A DNA stretch of 36,007 bases from Accumulibacter sp. (GCA_016789495.1 JAEUOJ010000037.1:1-36007); one strand, 5' to 3'; positions 25,469 to 34,651 are shown, counted from the stretch's first letter. Translations and numbers: made by a program. Notes: generated from the letters alone by a model not told the origin.

Positions 25469-26806
25469 TCAAAAAGACGACACGTTTTCGCCCCAGGCAA
25501 TCTCGACCCCTTCTTCCGTTGGTGCGCAAGCAAACGTTGCATCGCATCCGATTCCGGCCACCCACGCCAGACGATCGCCGCACCACAGCAAGGGCAGACG
25601 GCGTCGTTGCCACGGCGGTACCGCCGCCTCCTGCAGCAGTTTGCGCAAGGAGCGGCGTGGTCGACGCGAGTCAGGCTGCAGCCGTTCCCCTCCGACGCGG
25701 TGCTTGAACACGCGAGGCGCCTGCGACAACATGCGGCGGCTCATACCCGTTCCACGACCGGGAATGAACGACAGCGGTTCGCCCGCCCACGACAACATCG
25801 TTTCTCCATTCCAGAGCACGCCCGCCGACGGAGGCTGAGGTTGATGCGGGAGCACGTACAACTCACCGCGATAGACGTGCAGCTCCCCGTCCACCGTGGC
25901 CACACAGATTTCCGCCGACGGATCGCAACCTGCCAATTGCCGTTGCGCTTCGCCCAGCCAGCGAGCCTCCGGCGCCCGAAAACCGGCCTGAAGCCATGCG
26001 TGCCGTAATACATTGCCGGCTCGGGCCGCCGGCAGGACATTGAATCGCTTCAGTTCAATCCGCCCATGCGCACCGGAAACCGACTGGCGGTCAATCGCCG
26101 CCAGGTCGTCGAGCAACCGCGCCGCCTCGGCGAAATGGCCAGCGGCACGGGCCAGCGATCCGGCGGCGCCCGGAAAACCTTCCGCGAGTCGCGGCATCAG
26201 TGCATGGCGCAGAAAGTTTCGCCGATAGCGCCAGTCATTGTTGCTGTCATCGTCCATCCATCGCAGCCCGTGCTCCTCGGCATAAGCAACCAACAAGGCG
26301 CGCGGCAGGCTCAGCAATGGTCGGATCAAGCGCGGCCCGCCAGCCGCGGAGAGCCGGTCTTCGGACATACCGGCCGCGCCGAGCACTCCCGAACCACGTA
26401 ACAGCCTGAACAATACCGTTTCGGCCTGGTCGTCTCGGTGATGCGCCAACGCCAGCCAGTCGGCCGGGAAACGCGAAAAAACGGCATGTCGGAGCCGCCG
26501 GGCGGCACCTTCGGTTCCCTCGCCGCTGCGGAGTGGCACAGTGACGCGCTCCACGATGAGTGGCACCGCCAACGACGCACAGAACTCGACACAAAACGCC
26601 GCCCAAGCGTCGGCCTGCTTGCTCAAGCCATGGTGAACGTGCACAGCGGTGAGAGTGAATGGCGGCAATAGTGGTCGCAACCCATGCGCCGCGTGCAGCA
26701 GGACGACCGAGTCCAGGCCACTGGAGAGTGCCACGCCCAACCGTGACTGCGGCCTCAGCCGTCGAGCGAGGAAATCGTTCAGGGTTTGCGCGACCCGATG
26801 GGTCAT
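25469..26806 (-). CDS. tilS: tRNA(Ile)-lysidine synthase TilS
   Basis: TilS ligates lysine to cytidine 34 of the CAU-anticodon isoleucine tRNA, changing it to read AUA. The 445-residue protein has the PP-loop ATP pyrophosphatase motif near its N-terminus, LAHHRDDQAET in the active-site region and a C-terminal domain of the TilS type. The PP-loop reads SSGLDS (28-33) where the family normally has SGGxDS, so the first glycine is replaced by serine. I chose the ATG at 26806 (MTHRVAQTLNDFL). The frame extends into the end of accA but without family support. It follows accA by 13 bases, so the two form an operon, an arrangement common in betaproteobacteria. The gene is essential in most bacteria and looks intact. 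Confidence 0.92.
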   Translation of the reverse strand: MTHRVAQTLNDFLARRLRPQSRLGVALSSGLDSVVLLHAAHGLRPLLPPFTLTAVHVHHGLSKQADAWAAFCVEFCASLAVPLIVERVTVPLRSGEGTEGAARRLRHAVFSRFPADWLALAHHRDDQAETVLFRLLRGSGVLGAAGMSEDRLSAAGGPRLIRPLLSLPRALLVAYAEEHGLRWMDDDSNNDWRYRRNFLRHALMPRLAEGFPGAAGSLARAAGHFAEAARLLDDLAAIDRQSVSGAHGRIELKRFNVLPAARAGNVLRHAWLQAGFRAPEARWLGEAQRQLAGCDPSAEICVATVDGELHVYRGELYVLPHQPQPPSAGVLWNGETMLSWAGEPLSFIPGRGTGMSRRMLSQAPRVFKHRVGGERLQPDSRRPRRSLRKLLQEAAVPPWQRRRLPLLWCGDRLAWVAGIGCDATFACAPTEEGVEIAWGENVSSF

Positions 26807-26819
26807 TCCGGGCGCTCGA

Positions 26820-27788
26820 TCAGGCGATGGCGATCTCTTTGACCTGGCCATAGGCCATTAGTCGATGCAGACGACGTCGGCGTAGAGCGTCGCTCGGCAA
26901 CGCCGCCACCTGCGCCAATGCGGCGATCAGCGATTGCTTGAGGTTCTCCGCCATCGCCCGATGATCGCGGTGCGCGCCGCCGACCGGTTCAGGCACCACC
27001 GTGTCGATCAGCCCCAGCGACTGCAGACGCGTCGCGGTGATGCCCATGATTTCAGCCGCCTCGCTGGCCTTGTCGGCGCTTTTCCAGAGGATGGACGCGC
27101 ATCCTTCCGGCGAAATCACCGAATAAGTCGAATATTGCAACATCTGGACGACGTCGCCGACACCGATCGCCAACGCGCCGCCTGAACCGCCTTCACCGAT
27201 GATCGTGGCGATGATCGGCACCTTCAGTTCGGCCATCACGTAAAGATTCCGGCCGATGGCTTCCGATTGGCCACGCTCCTCGGCATCGATTCCCGGATAC
27301 GCGCCAGGCGTATCGATGAAGGTCAGCACCGGCAAGGCGAACTTCTCCGCCAGCCGCATCAATCGTAGCGCCTTGCGGTAACCTTCCGGCCGCGGCATGC
27401 CGAAATTGCGGAACAGCTTGTCTTTGGTGTCCCGCCCTTTCTGATGCCCGATGACCATCACTGCTGCGCCAGCGAAGCGGGCCAGACCGCCGACGATGGC
27501 ACGGTCGTCGGCGAAGGCGCGGTCACCGTGCAACTCCTGGAAATCGGTGAACAGCAGACGCAGATAATCGAGGGTGTAGGGACGCTGTGGATGACGCGAC
27601 ACTTGCGAAACCTGCCAAGGCGTAAGCTGGCCGTAAATCTCCTTGGTCAACGCCTGGCTTTTCTGCTGCAGCCGGCGCAGCTCGTCGGAAACATCGGCCT
27701 CCGCCTGATCCTGAGCGATACGCAAGGCTTCGATCTTGCCGTCCAGGTCGGCGATCGGCTGTTCGAAATCAAGGAAACTGGTTTTCAT
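26820..27788 (-). CDS. accA: Acetyl-CoA carboxylase carboxyltransferase subunit alpha
   Basis: AccA forms, with AccD, the carboxyltransferase that moves CO2 from biotin to acetyl-CoA to make malonyl-CoA, the first committed step of fatty acid synthesis. The 322-residue length is normal. The N-terminal helical part ([17 protein letters not shown]) leads into the crotonase-like fold with [10 protein letters not shown] and [12 protein letters not shown], the acyl-CoA-binding and oxyanion-hole loops, and then [11 protein letters not shown]. The ATG at 27788 gives the standard start [12 protein letters not shown]. The gene is transcribed with tilS. Upstream, 212 bases separate it from the gloB stop on the same strand; this stretch holds T-runs on the minus strand just after the gloB stop but no good hairpin. 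Confidence 0.97.
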   Translation of the reverse strand: MKTSFLDFEQPIADLDGKIEALRIAQDQAEADVSDELRRLQQKSQALTKEIYGQLTPWQVSQVSRHPQRPYTLDYLRLLFTDFQELHGDRAFADDRAIVGGLARFAGAAVMVIGHQKGRDTKDKLFRNFGMPRPEGYRKALRLMRLAEKFALPVLTFIDTPGAYPGIDAEERGQSEAIGRNLYVMAELKVPIIATIIGEGGSGGALAIGVGDVVQMLQYSTYSVISPEGCASILWKSADKASEAAEIMGITATRLQSLGLIDTVVPEPVGGAHRDHRAMAENLKQSLIAALAQVAALPSDALRRRRLHRLMAYGQVKEIAIA

Positions 27789-28000
27789 CACGACCAACCG
27801 TAGTGGCAAAGAGGCTGCTGCTGGAAAAAGGACATTTTACCTGGAAAACCCGCGTCCTGCCGGGGCAGGCGGCAAGGTATCGCAGGCATCGATCACCTAT
27901 CCTGTCGCCGAGTCGCGGCATGGCGAAACCTGTCCTGGAAGGGAAGCAAAGCGCCAGCGCAAGAAAACTTATTGATTGCCTGAAAAAAACGAAGGGCGGC

Positions 28001-28762
28001 TCAAAAGTGATTCTTCCATTCGCGCAGAGTGGCGAATATAGCAACCTCATCAAGGGCGTCCGGCCAGTGGTGACGTGCAGCAGCGATTACTTCAGGCGCG
28101 GTACAACGCAGAAAGGGATTGGTCGCTTTTTCGGTGGCGATCGTCGAAGGAATGGTTGACAACCCTTTGGCACGCGCAACCGCCACTTCGTCGACCCGGC
28201 GCTGCAATTGGCGGTTACCCGGCTCGACCGCCAGGGCAAAACGCAAATTGGCTTCAGTGTATTCATGCGCACAATACACAGCGGTGTCATCGGGCAAGGA
28301 AGCCAGGCGCGCCAGTGAATCCGCCATTTGTTCGGGAGAACCTTCGAACAACCGGCCACAGCCACCGCCAAACAGGGTATCGCCACAGAACAGACGGCCT
28401 GCGCCATAATAAGCGAGATGTCCAAGAGTATGCCCCGGCACGGCGATGACTTGCCAGCTCAGATCGAAGGGTTCGATGCGCACGGTTTCCCCGCCGCGCA
28501 AAGGCCTATCGAGTCCGTAAATCGGTTCGCTGGCTGGCCCGAACACCTGGACGGGGTACCGTTCCTTCAAGGAAGCGATGCCACCCTGGTGGTCCGCATG
28601 ATGATGCGTGATGAGAATGGCGCTCAGCGACCAACCTTCGCGATTGAGCAAGGCCAGCACCGGGCGAGCATCGCCAGGGTCGACGACCACGGCTTGCATT
28701 CCCTGACGCAGCAGCCAGATGTAGTTGTCTTTGAACGCGGGAATGCGAATGACCTCGAACAT
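28001..28762 (-). CDS. gloB: Hydroxyacylglutathione hydrolase (glyoxalase II)
   Basis: GloB hydrolyses S-lactoylglutathione to lactate and glutathione, the second step of methylglyoxal detoxification. The 253-residue protein belongs to the metallo-beta-lactamase fold; THHHADHQGG (52-61) supplies the metal ligands H53, H55, D57 and H58. Further ligands lie in PGHTLGHLAY and LFCGDTLF, and the C-terminal helical domain includes the glutathione-binding stretch AHEYTEANLRFA. The start MFEVIRIPAFKDNYIW matches the family. It is divergent from the methyltransferase gene with only 28 bases between them, so its promoter lies inside that gene or the two overlap. The order gloB, methyltransferase, rnhA, dnaQ is shared with E. 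coli. Confidence 0.96.
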   Translation of the reverse strand: MFEVIRIPAFKDNYIWLLRQGMQAVVVDPGDARPVLALLNREGWSLSAILITHHHADHQGGIASLKERYPVQVFGPASEPIYGLDRPLRGGETVRIEPFDLSWQVIAVPGHTLGHLAYYGAGRLFCGDTLFGGGCGRLFEGSPEQMADSLARLASLPDDTAVYCAHEYTEANLRFALAVEPGNRQLQRRVDEVAVARAKGLSTIPSTIATEKATNPFLRCTAPEVIAAARHHWPDALDEVAIFATLREWKNHF

Positions 28763-28790
28763 CGCTGGAATTGTGAAAGAATCGTGAAAA

Positions 28791-29510
28791 ATGTCAATTC
28801 CCGGTCTTGAGACTTGGTTGCAATCGCCGCAGGGCCACTACGTCATGGCTTGGGAGCGTCAGTGCATCGATCGTGAAGTGGTCGACGTCTTTGGCTACAA
28901 CGCGCTCCAGCTCGGCTTACCGCAATGCATGCTCCTGACGCAGAATCGCATTCCGTTGCGCCAGACGGTCGCCGACCATGGTCGGGTCGATGTCGTATCC
29001 GATCTGCGTCAACTGCCATTCGCGGCACACAGTGTCGACCTGGTCGTCATGGCGCATGTCCTCGAATTCCATCCGCATCCGCATCAAATCTTGCGCGAAG
29101 TCGAGCGGATCCTGATCCCTGAAGGCGTCTTGCTGGTCACTGGTTTCAATCCGTTGTCGATTTGGGGAGCCCGGCAGCGGCTGCTGACTCGCTACCGGCA
29201 GGACTTTCCGTGGACTGGCCACTATTTGTCGGTTCCACGATTGAAAGACTGGCTGCAGTTGCTCGGTTTCGAAGCCGATCGCGCCCTATTGGGCTGTTAT
29301 GCGCCGCCCTGCGTCAGCGAGCGCTGGCTCAGACGCTGGCAATGTCTGGACGGCATCGGTAGCCGCTGCTGGAATTTCGCTGGCGGCGTTTATTTGCTGC
29401 GGGCGACCAAACGCGTACAAGGGATGCGTCTGATCACCCCCAAGTGGAAACACTCGCGACCGCCACGTGAAATGCTGTCCGTGGTCAGCAAAAAAGAAAG
29501 GGGAAGATGA
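28791..29510 (+). CDS. SAM-dependent methyltransferase, YafS-like
   Basis: The 239-residue protein has the second half of a class I methyltransferase clearly in place: [40 protein letters not shown] and the strand [17 protein letters not shown]. The glycine-rich motif I is degenerate, with no GxGxG. This is typical of the methyltransferase found between gloB and rnhA (yafS in E. coli), whose substrate is unknown. The ATG at 28791 ([13 protein letters not shown]) has no clear ribosome binding site. Its TGA overlaps the rnhA ATG by four bases (ATGA), so it is coupled to rnhA. Confidence 0.83.
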   Translation: MSIPGLETWLQSPQGHYVMAWERQCIDREVVDVFGYNALQLGLPQCMLLTQNRIPLRQTVADHGRVDVVSDLRQLPFAAHSVDLVVMAHVLEFHPHPHQILREVERILIPEGVLLVTGFNPLSIWGARQRLLTRYRQDFPWTGHYLSVPRLKDWLQLLGFEADRALLGCYAPPCVSERWLRRWQCLDGIGSRCWNFAGGVYLLRATKRVQGMRLITPKWKHSRPPREMLSVVSKKERGR

Positions 29511-29983
29511 ACGATAAAACGACCGTCACCATTTATGCCGACGGGGGCTGCCGGGGCAACCCCGGTTCCGGCGGTTGGGGAAGCGTCCTGGAGTTGGGTG
29601 AGCAACGTAAAGAGCTTTGGGGCGGCGAACACCACACCACCAACAATCGCATGGAACTGACCGCCGCCATCCGCGCGCTCGAAGTGCTCAAGCGGCCGGT
29701 AACCGTCATCCTGCATACCGATTCGCAGTATCTTCAGAAAGGGATCAGTCAATGGATCCACAACTGGAAGCGCAACGGATGGCGAACCGCCGACAACAAG
29801 CCGGTCAAGAACGCCGACCTGTGGCAGCGCCTCGACCAATTGGCAGCGCTCCACCAGATCCGCTGGGTGTGGGTCAAGGGCCATGCGGGCAACGCCGGCA
29901 ACGAACTCGCCGACCGTCTGGCCAATCGCGCCATGGATGAACTTCGTCAGACCTCAGCGCATGCTCACCCCTGCGCTGATTAA
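29507..29983 (+). CDS. rnhA: Ribonuclease HI
   Basis: RNase HI cuts the RNA strand of RNA-DNA hybrids and removes R-loops and primer remnants. The 158-residue protein has the full catalytic set: D12 in [12 protein letters not shown]50 in [10 protein letters not shown]72 in LHTDSQYL and D136 in NELADRLA, plus H126 in [11 protein letters not shown]. The basic handle [13 protein letters not shown] is present, so it is the E. coli-like form. The ATG at 29507 overlaps the methyltransferase stop, and AAAGGGGAAG directly upstream is the ribosome binding site. dnaQ begins 43 bases after its stop. Confidence 0.97.
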   Translation: MNDKTTVTIYADGGCRGNPGSGGWGSVLELGEQRKELWGGEHHTTNNRMELTAAIRALEVLKRPVTVILHTDSQYLQKGISQWIHNWKRNGWRTADNKPVKNADLWQRLDQLAALHQIRWVWVKGHAGNAGNELADRLANRAMDELRQTSAHAHPCAD

Positions 29984-30026
29984 TTGCCTTTCATCGCCAT
30001 TCCAACCGCTCGATCTTCCTGAAGTC

Positions 30027-30746
30027 ATGCGCCAGATTTTTCTCGATACCGAAACCACCGGCCTGGAACACAAGCTCGGCCATCGCATCATTGAAATCGC
30101 TGGCGTCGAAATGTGCGATCGTCGCCTGACGCAGCGGCATTTTCATCGCTACATCAACCCGCAACGCGAAATCGATAGCGGTGCGCAAGCGGTACATGGC
30201 ATTAGTGAGGAATTTCTTGCCGACAAACCCACCTTCGCGGAAATCGTCGCCGAATTCCTCGATTTTATTCGCGGTGCTGAACTGGTGATCCACAACGCCC
30301 CGTTCGATGTCGGCTTTTTGAACGCCGAACTGGCCCGGCTCGACCTGCCACCGGTAGACAGTGCCTGCCAAGGGATCTGTGACACGCTGCGCATGGCCAA
30401 AGAGGCGCATCCGGGGAAGAAAAACAATCTCAATGCGCTTTGTGAGCGCTACGGCATCGATAATTCGCAACGCACCTTGCACGGCGCCTTGCTCGACGCC
30501 GAATTACTGGCCGACGTTTACCTGGCGATGACCCGAGGCCAAGAAAGCCTAATCATCGATCTTCCAGACGACAACGGCCAGCGAGGAGAGACTCTGCTCA
30601 CCATTCCAGGCGGCGCCCCCAGCAGCCGCCCGCTGCGGGTCATTGCGGCCAGCGAACAGGAAATTGACGCGCATCTCGCCATCCTGGCGAGTATCCAGGA
30701 GGCCAGTAAAGGCAAATGCCTGTGGCTTAACAATGTCAAGGAATGA
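30027..30746 (+). CDS. dnaQ: DNA polymerase III subunit epsilon (proofreading exonuclease)
   Basis: DnaQ is the 3'-5' proofreading subunit of the replicative polymerase and binds the alpha subunit through its C-terminus. The 239-residue protein has all DEDDh residues: D7 and E9 in LDTETTGLE, D94 in IHNAPFDVGFL, H152 and D157 in LHGALLDAEL. The length and the C-terminal tail, which contacts the polymerase, match the family. I start at ATG 30027, giving MRQIFLDTETTGL. The open frame extends back to 29883 inside rnhA, but that extension is not family-like. It belongs to the rnhA operon. It should not be confused with the exonuclease fusion at 19603-21786. Confidence 0.96.
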   Translation: MRQIFLDTETTGLEHKLGHRIIEIAGVEMCDRRLTQRHFHRYINPQREIDSGAQAVHGISEEFLADKPTFAEIVAEFLDFIRGAELVIHNAPFDVGFLNAELARLDLPPVDSACQGICDTLRMAKEAHPGKKNNLNALCERYGIDNSQRTLHGALLDAELLADVYLAMTRGQESLIIDLPDDNGQRGETLLTIPGGAPSSRPLRVIAASEQEIDAHLAILASIQEASKGKCLWLNNVKE

Positions 30747-30748
30747 TA

Positions 30749-30767
30749 TGCGGGATACCGGCCCGCA
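30749..30767. terminator. Hairpin after dnaQ, between convergent genes
   Basis: TGCGGG, loop ATACCGG, CCCGCA makes a perfect 6-bp stem three bases after the dnaQ stop, in the 53-base gap before the next convergent stop. It has no T-run. Confidence 0.35.
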
Positions 30768-30799
30768 CCGCTCGCGGCACAGCGGGTCAGGACAGCGAA

Positions 30800-31240
30800 T
30801 CAGCCGGCCTGGCTCCCGCCACCGCCATTACCGCTGGTATTGCCGCCGCCGTTTCCACCCATGCCACCCCCACCTCCGTTCTCATTCGGTCGCCGCGGGC
30901 GACGGGAATGCCGTTTAGGAGGCCGAGATTCGGCGGAACGTCCTTCGGTCGACGCATCGGCCGCATTTTCCGACTTCGGCACGGACGATCGCGTTTCTTG
31001 ACGATTGACCGACGCGCGCGGCCCCGGTTTGCGTTGCTCTGGACGACGACCCGGCACGCCATTTCCCTGCCGTCGATCCGGGGAACGGTCTATGGGGCGG
31101 TCCGACTCACGATTTCCCGGGGCTAGGGTAATCTCGATCTCAATTATTTCATCCCATTGAGCGTCAGTGCGATCGCGCTCCGGGATGGACAATAATTCGC
31201 GCAGCCGGCGGCGGGAGTCTTGAATAGTCGGATCATTCAT
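30800..31240 (-). CDS. Hypothetical protein with charged N-terminus and Gly-rich tail
   Basis: This 146-residue protein has two parts. The first 45 residues, starting MNDPTIQDSRRRLRELLSIP, form two charged helices (…DAQWDEIIEIEITLAPGNRE). The rest is low complexity: a Pro/Arg/Gln-rich disordered segment and a basic cluster (RPPKRHSRRPRRPNE), then a tail of glycines and asparagines. A basic patch followed by Gly-rich sequence is common in RNA- or DNA-binding proteins. I recall similar hypothetical proteins in related betaproteobacteria but no function. I chose the ATG at 31240 because the preceding 35 codons look non-coding; GGGAG lies close upstream. It is convergent with dnaQ. Confidence 0.6.
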   Translation of the reverse strand: MNDPTIQDSRRRLRELLSIPERDRTDAQWDEIIEIEITLAPGNRESDRPIDRSPDRRQGNGVPGRRPEQRKPGPRASVNRQETRSSVPKSENAADASTEGRSAESRPPKRHSRRPRRPNENGGGGGMGGNGGGNTSGNGGGGSQAG

Positions 31241-31368
31241 GCTCCCATTATGACTCACAGTACAGCCGTCATTCAACAGCCAGACCGCGCAAATCGGCAA
31301 AATACCCTGCCTCAGCGGCGCATCGACATTTATCGCCGCCGGCAAAGCCTCAGAACCGCATTAAAAGA

Positions 31369-31653
31369 TCAAGATTGCGCCCGAATCGAGGCCGCCAAAG
31401 TGGCTTCCGCACTTTCAGGAAGATGAAAACGAACGAACGCCCGATGAACGGCAGCACCATTGATCCGATTGCAGCCTTTCTTGAAACGTATGCCCAACGC
31501 CTGGCCATAAGCGACCAGCGTCGCAAAAGCAAACCGCCAGTGGGGCGTTTCAGCCAACCGCTCGCGCAGCTCCTCTTCGTTGCTGATTGCCACACCGGCT
31601 TGTTTCAAAGAATCGACGAACTCCGCAAAAGGCTCGACGGGGATTTGACTCAT
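31369..31653 (-). CDS. Small hypothetical protein
   Basis: A 94-residue soluble protein, MSQIPVEPFAEFVDSLKQAG and onward, with a predicted helical N-terminal half (NEEELRERLAETPHWRFAFATLVAYGQALG) and a basic C-terminal half (RFKKGCNRINGAAVHRAFVRF). The ATG at 31653 has AGGAGAGAGAG directly upstream, which is a good ribosome binding site. The frame opens 13 codons earlier, without support. I do not recognise a family. It precedes the Gly-rich hypothetical gene on the same strand with a gap of 128 bases, so they could be one transcript. The residue composition reads like real coding sequence. Confidence 0.55.
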   Translation of the reverse strand: MSQIPVEPFAEFVDSLKQAGVAISNEEELRERLAETPHWRFAFATLVAYGQALGIRFKKGCNRINGAAVHRAFVRFHLPESAEATLAASIRAQS

Positions 31654-31692
31654 CTCTCTCTCCTGGGCAATGGTCATCATGGTTTGCACCAC

Positions 31693-32193
31693 TGTAGTTA
31701 TTTTCTAGCTTGGTCAGCGTAACGCTAGTGTCGGTCGCAGGTTGACAGTGTGGGCAGCTGACGTGGGCGGGAAGAGCGAGAGGAATTCCCTGGCGGCGAT
31801 TGAAACCTTATGGACGGGAGCACCTCCACCATGTAAGGGCATTGTTCGTATCAGACCCACAAAGCCATTGCCGTAATCCCCACTGAAATAATCTCTCGCG
31901 CCAAAGGAATTGCCAAGGAGCTGTTAACCTCCCGATGATGGACGCAATCGGCACGCCACCTCACCCGCCTGCGCACTACCCCGGTGAAACGCAAAGGCGG
32001 CTTCCAGGTCCAACATTTCATTGCGGCCTCTTCCGATGGCAGTTTCCGGGCTCGACACCTGGGTCCATCTATGGAATTGAGGCGATTGCCCTGGGCGATA
32101 CGAACCTTCGCTGCCGCATCGCCTGGCCGGGTTATAATGCAATTCAATATACGTTTGATTTTCTATCGTTTTGACTGATTGAAGGCTTTGCCC
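31693..32193. other. Long intergenic region upstream of the DEAD-box helicase
   Basis: About 500 bases carry no gene I can support. Several frames stay open (for example 31851-32147 minus and 31935-32174 plus) but lack ribosome binding sites and recognisable content. The last 60 bases hold the helicase promoter, and the leader just before the start is T-rich. Confidence 0.45.
32133..32138 (+). promoter_or_regulatory. Candidate -10 element for rhlE
   Basis: A perfect TATAAT lies 55 bases upstream of the helicase ATG. The -35 region (about 32110-32115, GCTGCC) is weak. The leader between here and the start is AT-rich, as is often seen for cold-inducible helicase genes. Confidence 0.45.
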
Positions 32194-33660
32194 ATGCGTT
32201 TCGACGAACTCGGCCTGGCGCCCAACTTGCTGAAAGCCCTGGCCGAACAAGGCTATCTGGAGCCGACTCCCATCCAGGCCCAAGCCATCCCGATCGTCCT
32301 CGCCGGACAGGATTTGATGGGCGGCGCTCAAACCGGTACCGGCAAAACCGCCGCCTTTACCCTGCCCTTGCTGCAACGCATTCTGCCTTTTGCCAATTCC
32401 AGTCCATCACCGGCCCGGCATCCGGTGCGGATCCTGATGCTGGCGCCGACACGTGAACTAGCCATTCAGGTACACGACGCCGTGAAAGCCTACAGCAAGC
32501 ACGTGGCGCTGCGCAGTTGCTGCGCCTACGGCGGTGTCGATATCAAACCCCAGATCGCCGAAATCCGCTGCGGCGTCGAAATCCTGGTCGCGACGCCCGG
32601 GCGGCTGCTCGATCTGGTGGAACAGAAATGTCTCAATTTCGGCAGCGTACAAGCCTTGGTGCTCGACGAAGCCGATCGGATGCTGGACATGGGTTTTATT
32701 CCCGACGTGACACGGATCATCCGCCTGTTGCCCAAACAACGACAAAGCTTGCTGTTCTCGGCGACATTTTCCGAAGAAATTAAAAAACTGGCGGATACGA
32801 TGCTCAACCAGCCAGTGTTGGTCGAGGTCGCCCGCCGAAACACCATTTCCGAAACAATTACCCACCGCGTTCACCCGGTGGCGGCCGACGCCAAACGCGC
32901 CCTGCTGATCAAATTGTTGAAATCAGCCGATTTCAATCAGGTGCTCGTTTTTACGCGAACCAAGATTGAAACCAACCGTTTGGCACGCGATCTGCAACGC
33001 GCCGGGATCGCGGCCGACTCGATCCACGGCGACAAGACTCAACAAGATCGCCTGAAAGCCCTCGAAGCATTCAAGGACGGATCGATTCTGGTACTGGTGG
33101 CCACCGATGTCGCCGCTCGCGGACTCGACATCGACGAATTGCCGCATGTGATCAACTTCGAACTGCCACGCACACCGGAAGACTACATTCACCGCATCGG
33201 ACGGACTGGCCGGGCCGGAAAGCCAGGAACGGCGGTTTCGCTGGTTTCGGCTAACGAAGTGCCCTATCTGATGGAAATCGAAAAGCTGATTCGCTTGCAG
33301 GTCGAACAGATCGTCGTTCCCGACTATGAACCAGAAGATGACTACACCTACCCGGCAAGTGATAAGCGCGGTCAGCGTCGTCACTCGGCAAAGTCACCGT
33401 CGCCCGCTCACACCACGCCCCGTACCGACAGGGTGGCAGCGGATCGCCATGACGGCAAAATCACCCGCAAGAATGGTCGCCAGCCGTCGCTCTTAGCCAC
33501 AGATGGTTTCGATTTCAGCAAACCCTACGAAAGCACCGCCCCGTTGGCACGTCCTGCATCCGACAATAGCAGCGTAGAGAAGGGGTTGGGACAGCAGCAG
33601 CCGCCGCACAAATCCCGACGACCCATACCCGCGCTACTTGGCGGTCTTGGCAGAAAATGA
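32194..33660 (+). CDS. rhlE: RhlE-type DEAD-box RNA helicase
   Basis: The 488-residue protein is an ATP-dependent RNA helicase of the DEAD-box family, acting in ribosome assembly or RNA turnover. The motifs run in order: Q motif FDELGLAPNLLKAL...PTPIQ, AQTGTGKT (45-52), PTRELA (85-90), TPGR (134-137), DEAD (158-161) and SAT (189-191), then VFTRTK, VATDVAARGLDI and HRIGRTGRAG. After about residue 385 comes a basic, disordered tail rich in Ser, Pro and Arg, as in RhlE. The ATG at 32194 has GAAGG eight bases upstream; the frame extends to TTG 32179. RhlE is the best fit, but related betaproteobacterial paralogues share this layout. The gene seems monocistronic. Confidence 0.9.
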   Translation: MRFDELGLAPNLLKALAEQGYLEPTPIQAQAIPIVLAGQDLMGGAQTGTGKTAAFTLPLLQRILPFANSSPSPARHPVRILMLAPTRELAIQVHDAVKAYSKHVALRSCCAYGGVDIKPQIAEIRCGVEILVATPGRLLDLVEQKCLNFGSVQALVLDEADRMLDMGFIPDVTRIIRLLPKQRQSLLFSATFSEEIKKLADTMLNQPVLVEVARRNTISETITHRVHPVAADAKRALLIKLLKSADFNQVLVFTRTKIETNRLARDLQRAGIAADSIHGDKTQQDRLKALEAFKDGSILVLVATDVAARGLDIDELPHVINFELPRTPEDYIHRIGRTGRAGKPGTAVSLVSANEVPYLMEIEKLIRLQVEQIVVPDYEPEDDYTYPASDKRGQRRHSAKSPSPAHTTPRTDRVAADRHDGKITRKNGRQPSLLATDGFDFSKPYESTAPLARPASDNSSVEKGLGQQQPPHKSRRPIPALLGGLGRK

Positions 33661-33681
33661 GTTTTTCTTGTCGCCTGACTC

Positions 33682-33699
33682 GGCGGGACGACACCCGCC
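33682..33699 (+). terminator. Hairpin after rhlE
   Basis: GGCGGG, loop ACGACA, CCCGCC forms a perfect GC-rich 6-bp stem 21 bases after the helicase stop. There is no T-run, so its role as a terminator is only likely. Confidence 0.45.
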
Positions 33700-33794
33700 C
33701 AGGCCACGATGATCGATATCGCCGACTCTCGAATTAACTGCAATCAGCGGGTTATGCTTTGACACCCGTGTCTGAACCGAATACCTGCACTGTC

Positions 33795-34547
33795 CTAAGA
33801 TTTTTCGATCAGTTTGAGGATCACCAGGGAGATATTGTCGCCTTCGCCATTGGCCATGGTTCTCGCCCGCCCGATCAGCAACTCGGATGCCTCACGAGCC
33901 GACGCCGCGCCATTGATCACCCAGGCCAGTTCCTGGTCGGTAAAGTACGCCCATAAACCATCCGAGCAAAGCAGAAAAGTGTCGCTCGCACCCAGGTTTT
34001 CCGTTTCTCCGAAAGAGATCTTCGGCGCTTCCGCGCCTCCCAGCGAGGTCAACAAGATATTTCGTTTGGGGTGTGATAACGCCTGCTCGGCAGTGATTCT
34101 GCCTTGCACCACCAATTGTTCGACATACGAGTGGTCGGTACTGCGAAAAACCACACGGTCGTCATGAAAATGATAAAAGCGACTGTCGCCACAGTGCGCC
34201 CAGCTCGCCTTACCGGGTTGTAACAAAAGCATTACTGCCGTGCTGTGCGGATCTTTTTCGTTGATGAAACGCGACGCCTTGATCAACATGTGCGCTTCAT
34301 TGATGCTCGATTCGAGCAAGGTGCGCGCCAATTCATTCCGCACCGAAAAGCGTTCGAGATTGTTGCGCGCGGTATGAACCACCTGCTGAGCGGCGATGAC
34401 CCCACCCGTATGCCCCCCCATGCCATCGGCGACGACGGCCAGCGCCACACCTCCTCCCCGAGGATGCGGCAGGACCACCGCCCGGTCTTGCTGCTCCCTG
34501 CGATCGCCTTGATGCTGCGCGACACAAACATCGATCGAAATCGCCAT
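33795..34547 (-). CDS. PP2C-type serine/threonine protein phosphatase
   Basis: This 250-residue soluble protein is a metal-dependent PPM/PP2C phosphatase, which removes phosphate from Ser/Thr (or from Ser/Thr kinases). The metal-binding motifs are present: QGDRREQQDRA (13-23, with D21), VVADGMGGHTGG (D41, G42), GDSRFYHF, LLCSDGLW and the C-terminal GEGDNIS. The ATG at 34547 has AGGAAG seven bases upstream. Twelve extra codons in the frame (34580) are probably not translated, as the real start overlaps the stop of a short upstream ORF by one base. No matching Hanks-type kinase or FHA protein is visible in the window, so its partner is elsewhere. It is convergent with rhlE. Confidence 0.92.
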   Translation of the reverse strand: MAISIDVCVAQHQGDRREQQDRAVVLPHPRGGGVALAVVADGMGGHTGGVIAAQQVVHTARNNLERFSVRNELARTLLESSINEAHMLIKASRFINEKDPHSTAVMLLLQPGKASWAHCGDSRFYHFHDDRVVFRSTDHSYVEQLVVQGRITAEQALSHPKRNILLTSLGGAEAPKISFGETENLGASDTFLLCSDGLWAYFTDQELAWVINGAASAREASELLIGRARTMANGEGDNISLVILKLIEKS

Positions 34548-34651
34548 CAGCAGCTTCCTGGTCGCGACACAGCAGCGCACACCACCGAAACCACAAGCAG
34601 GACAGCATCCGGGAGCAAATTAAATGGCACCATGGAAACCCCGATTTTCAT
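34547..34651 (-). CDS. Possible small hydrophobic ORF coupled to the phosphatase gene
   Basis: A 34-codon ORF with a hydrophobic stretch, NLLPDAVLLVVSVVCAAVS, ends in a TGA that shares one base with the phosphatase ATG (TGATG). No clear ribosome binding site precedes its ATG at 34651 (or the internal one at 34633). It could be a short membrane peptide or just open frame. Confidence 0.25.
   Translation of the reverse strand: MKIGVSMVPFNLLPDAVLLVVSVVCAAVSRPGSC

Noticed and set aside
27803-28159. Plus-strand 118-codon frame between accA and gloB
   Set aside because: It starts with GTG without a ribosome binding site, overlaps the end of gloB and matches nothing.
29883-30026. Upstream extension of dnaQ into rnhA
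   Set aside because: It is the rnhA sequence read in another frame. DnaQ proteins start at MRQI followed by LDTETTG.
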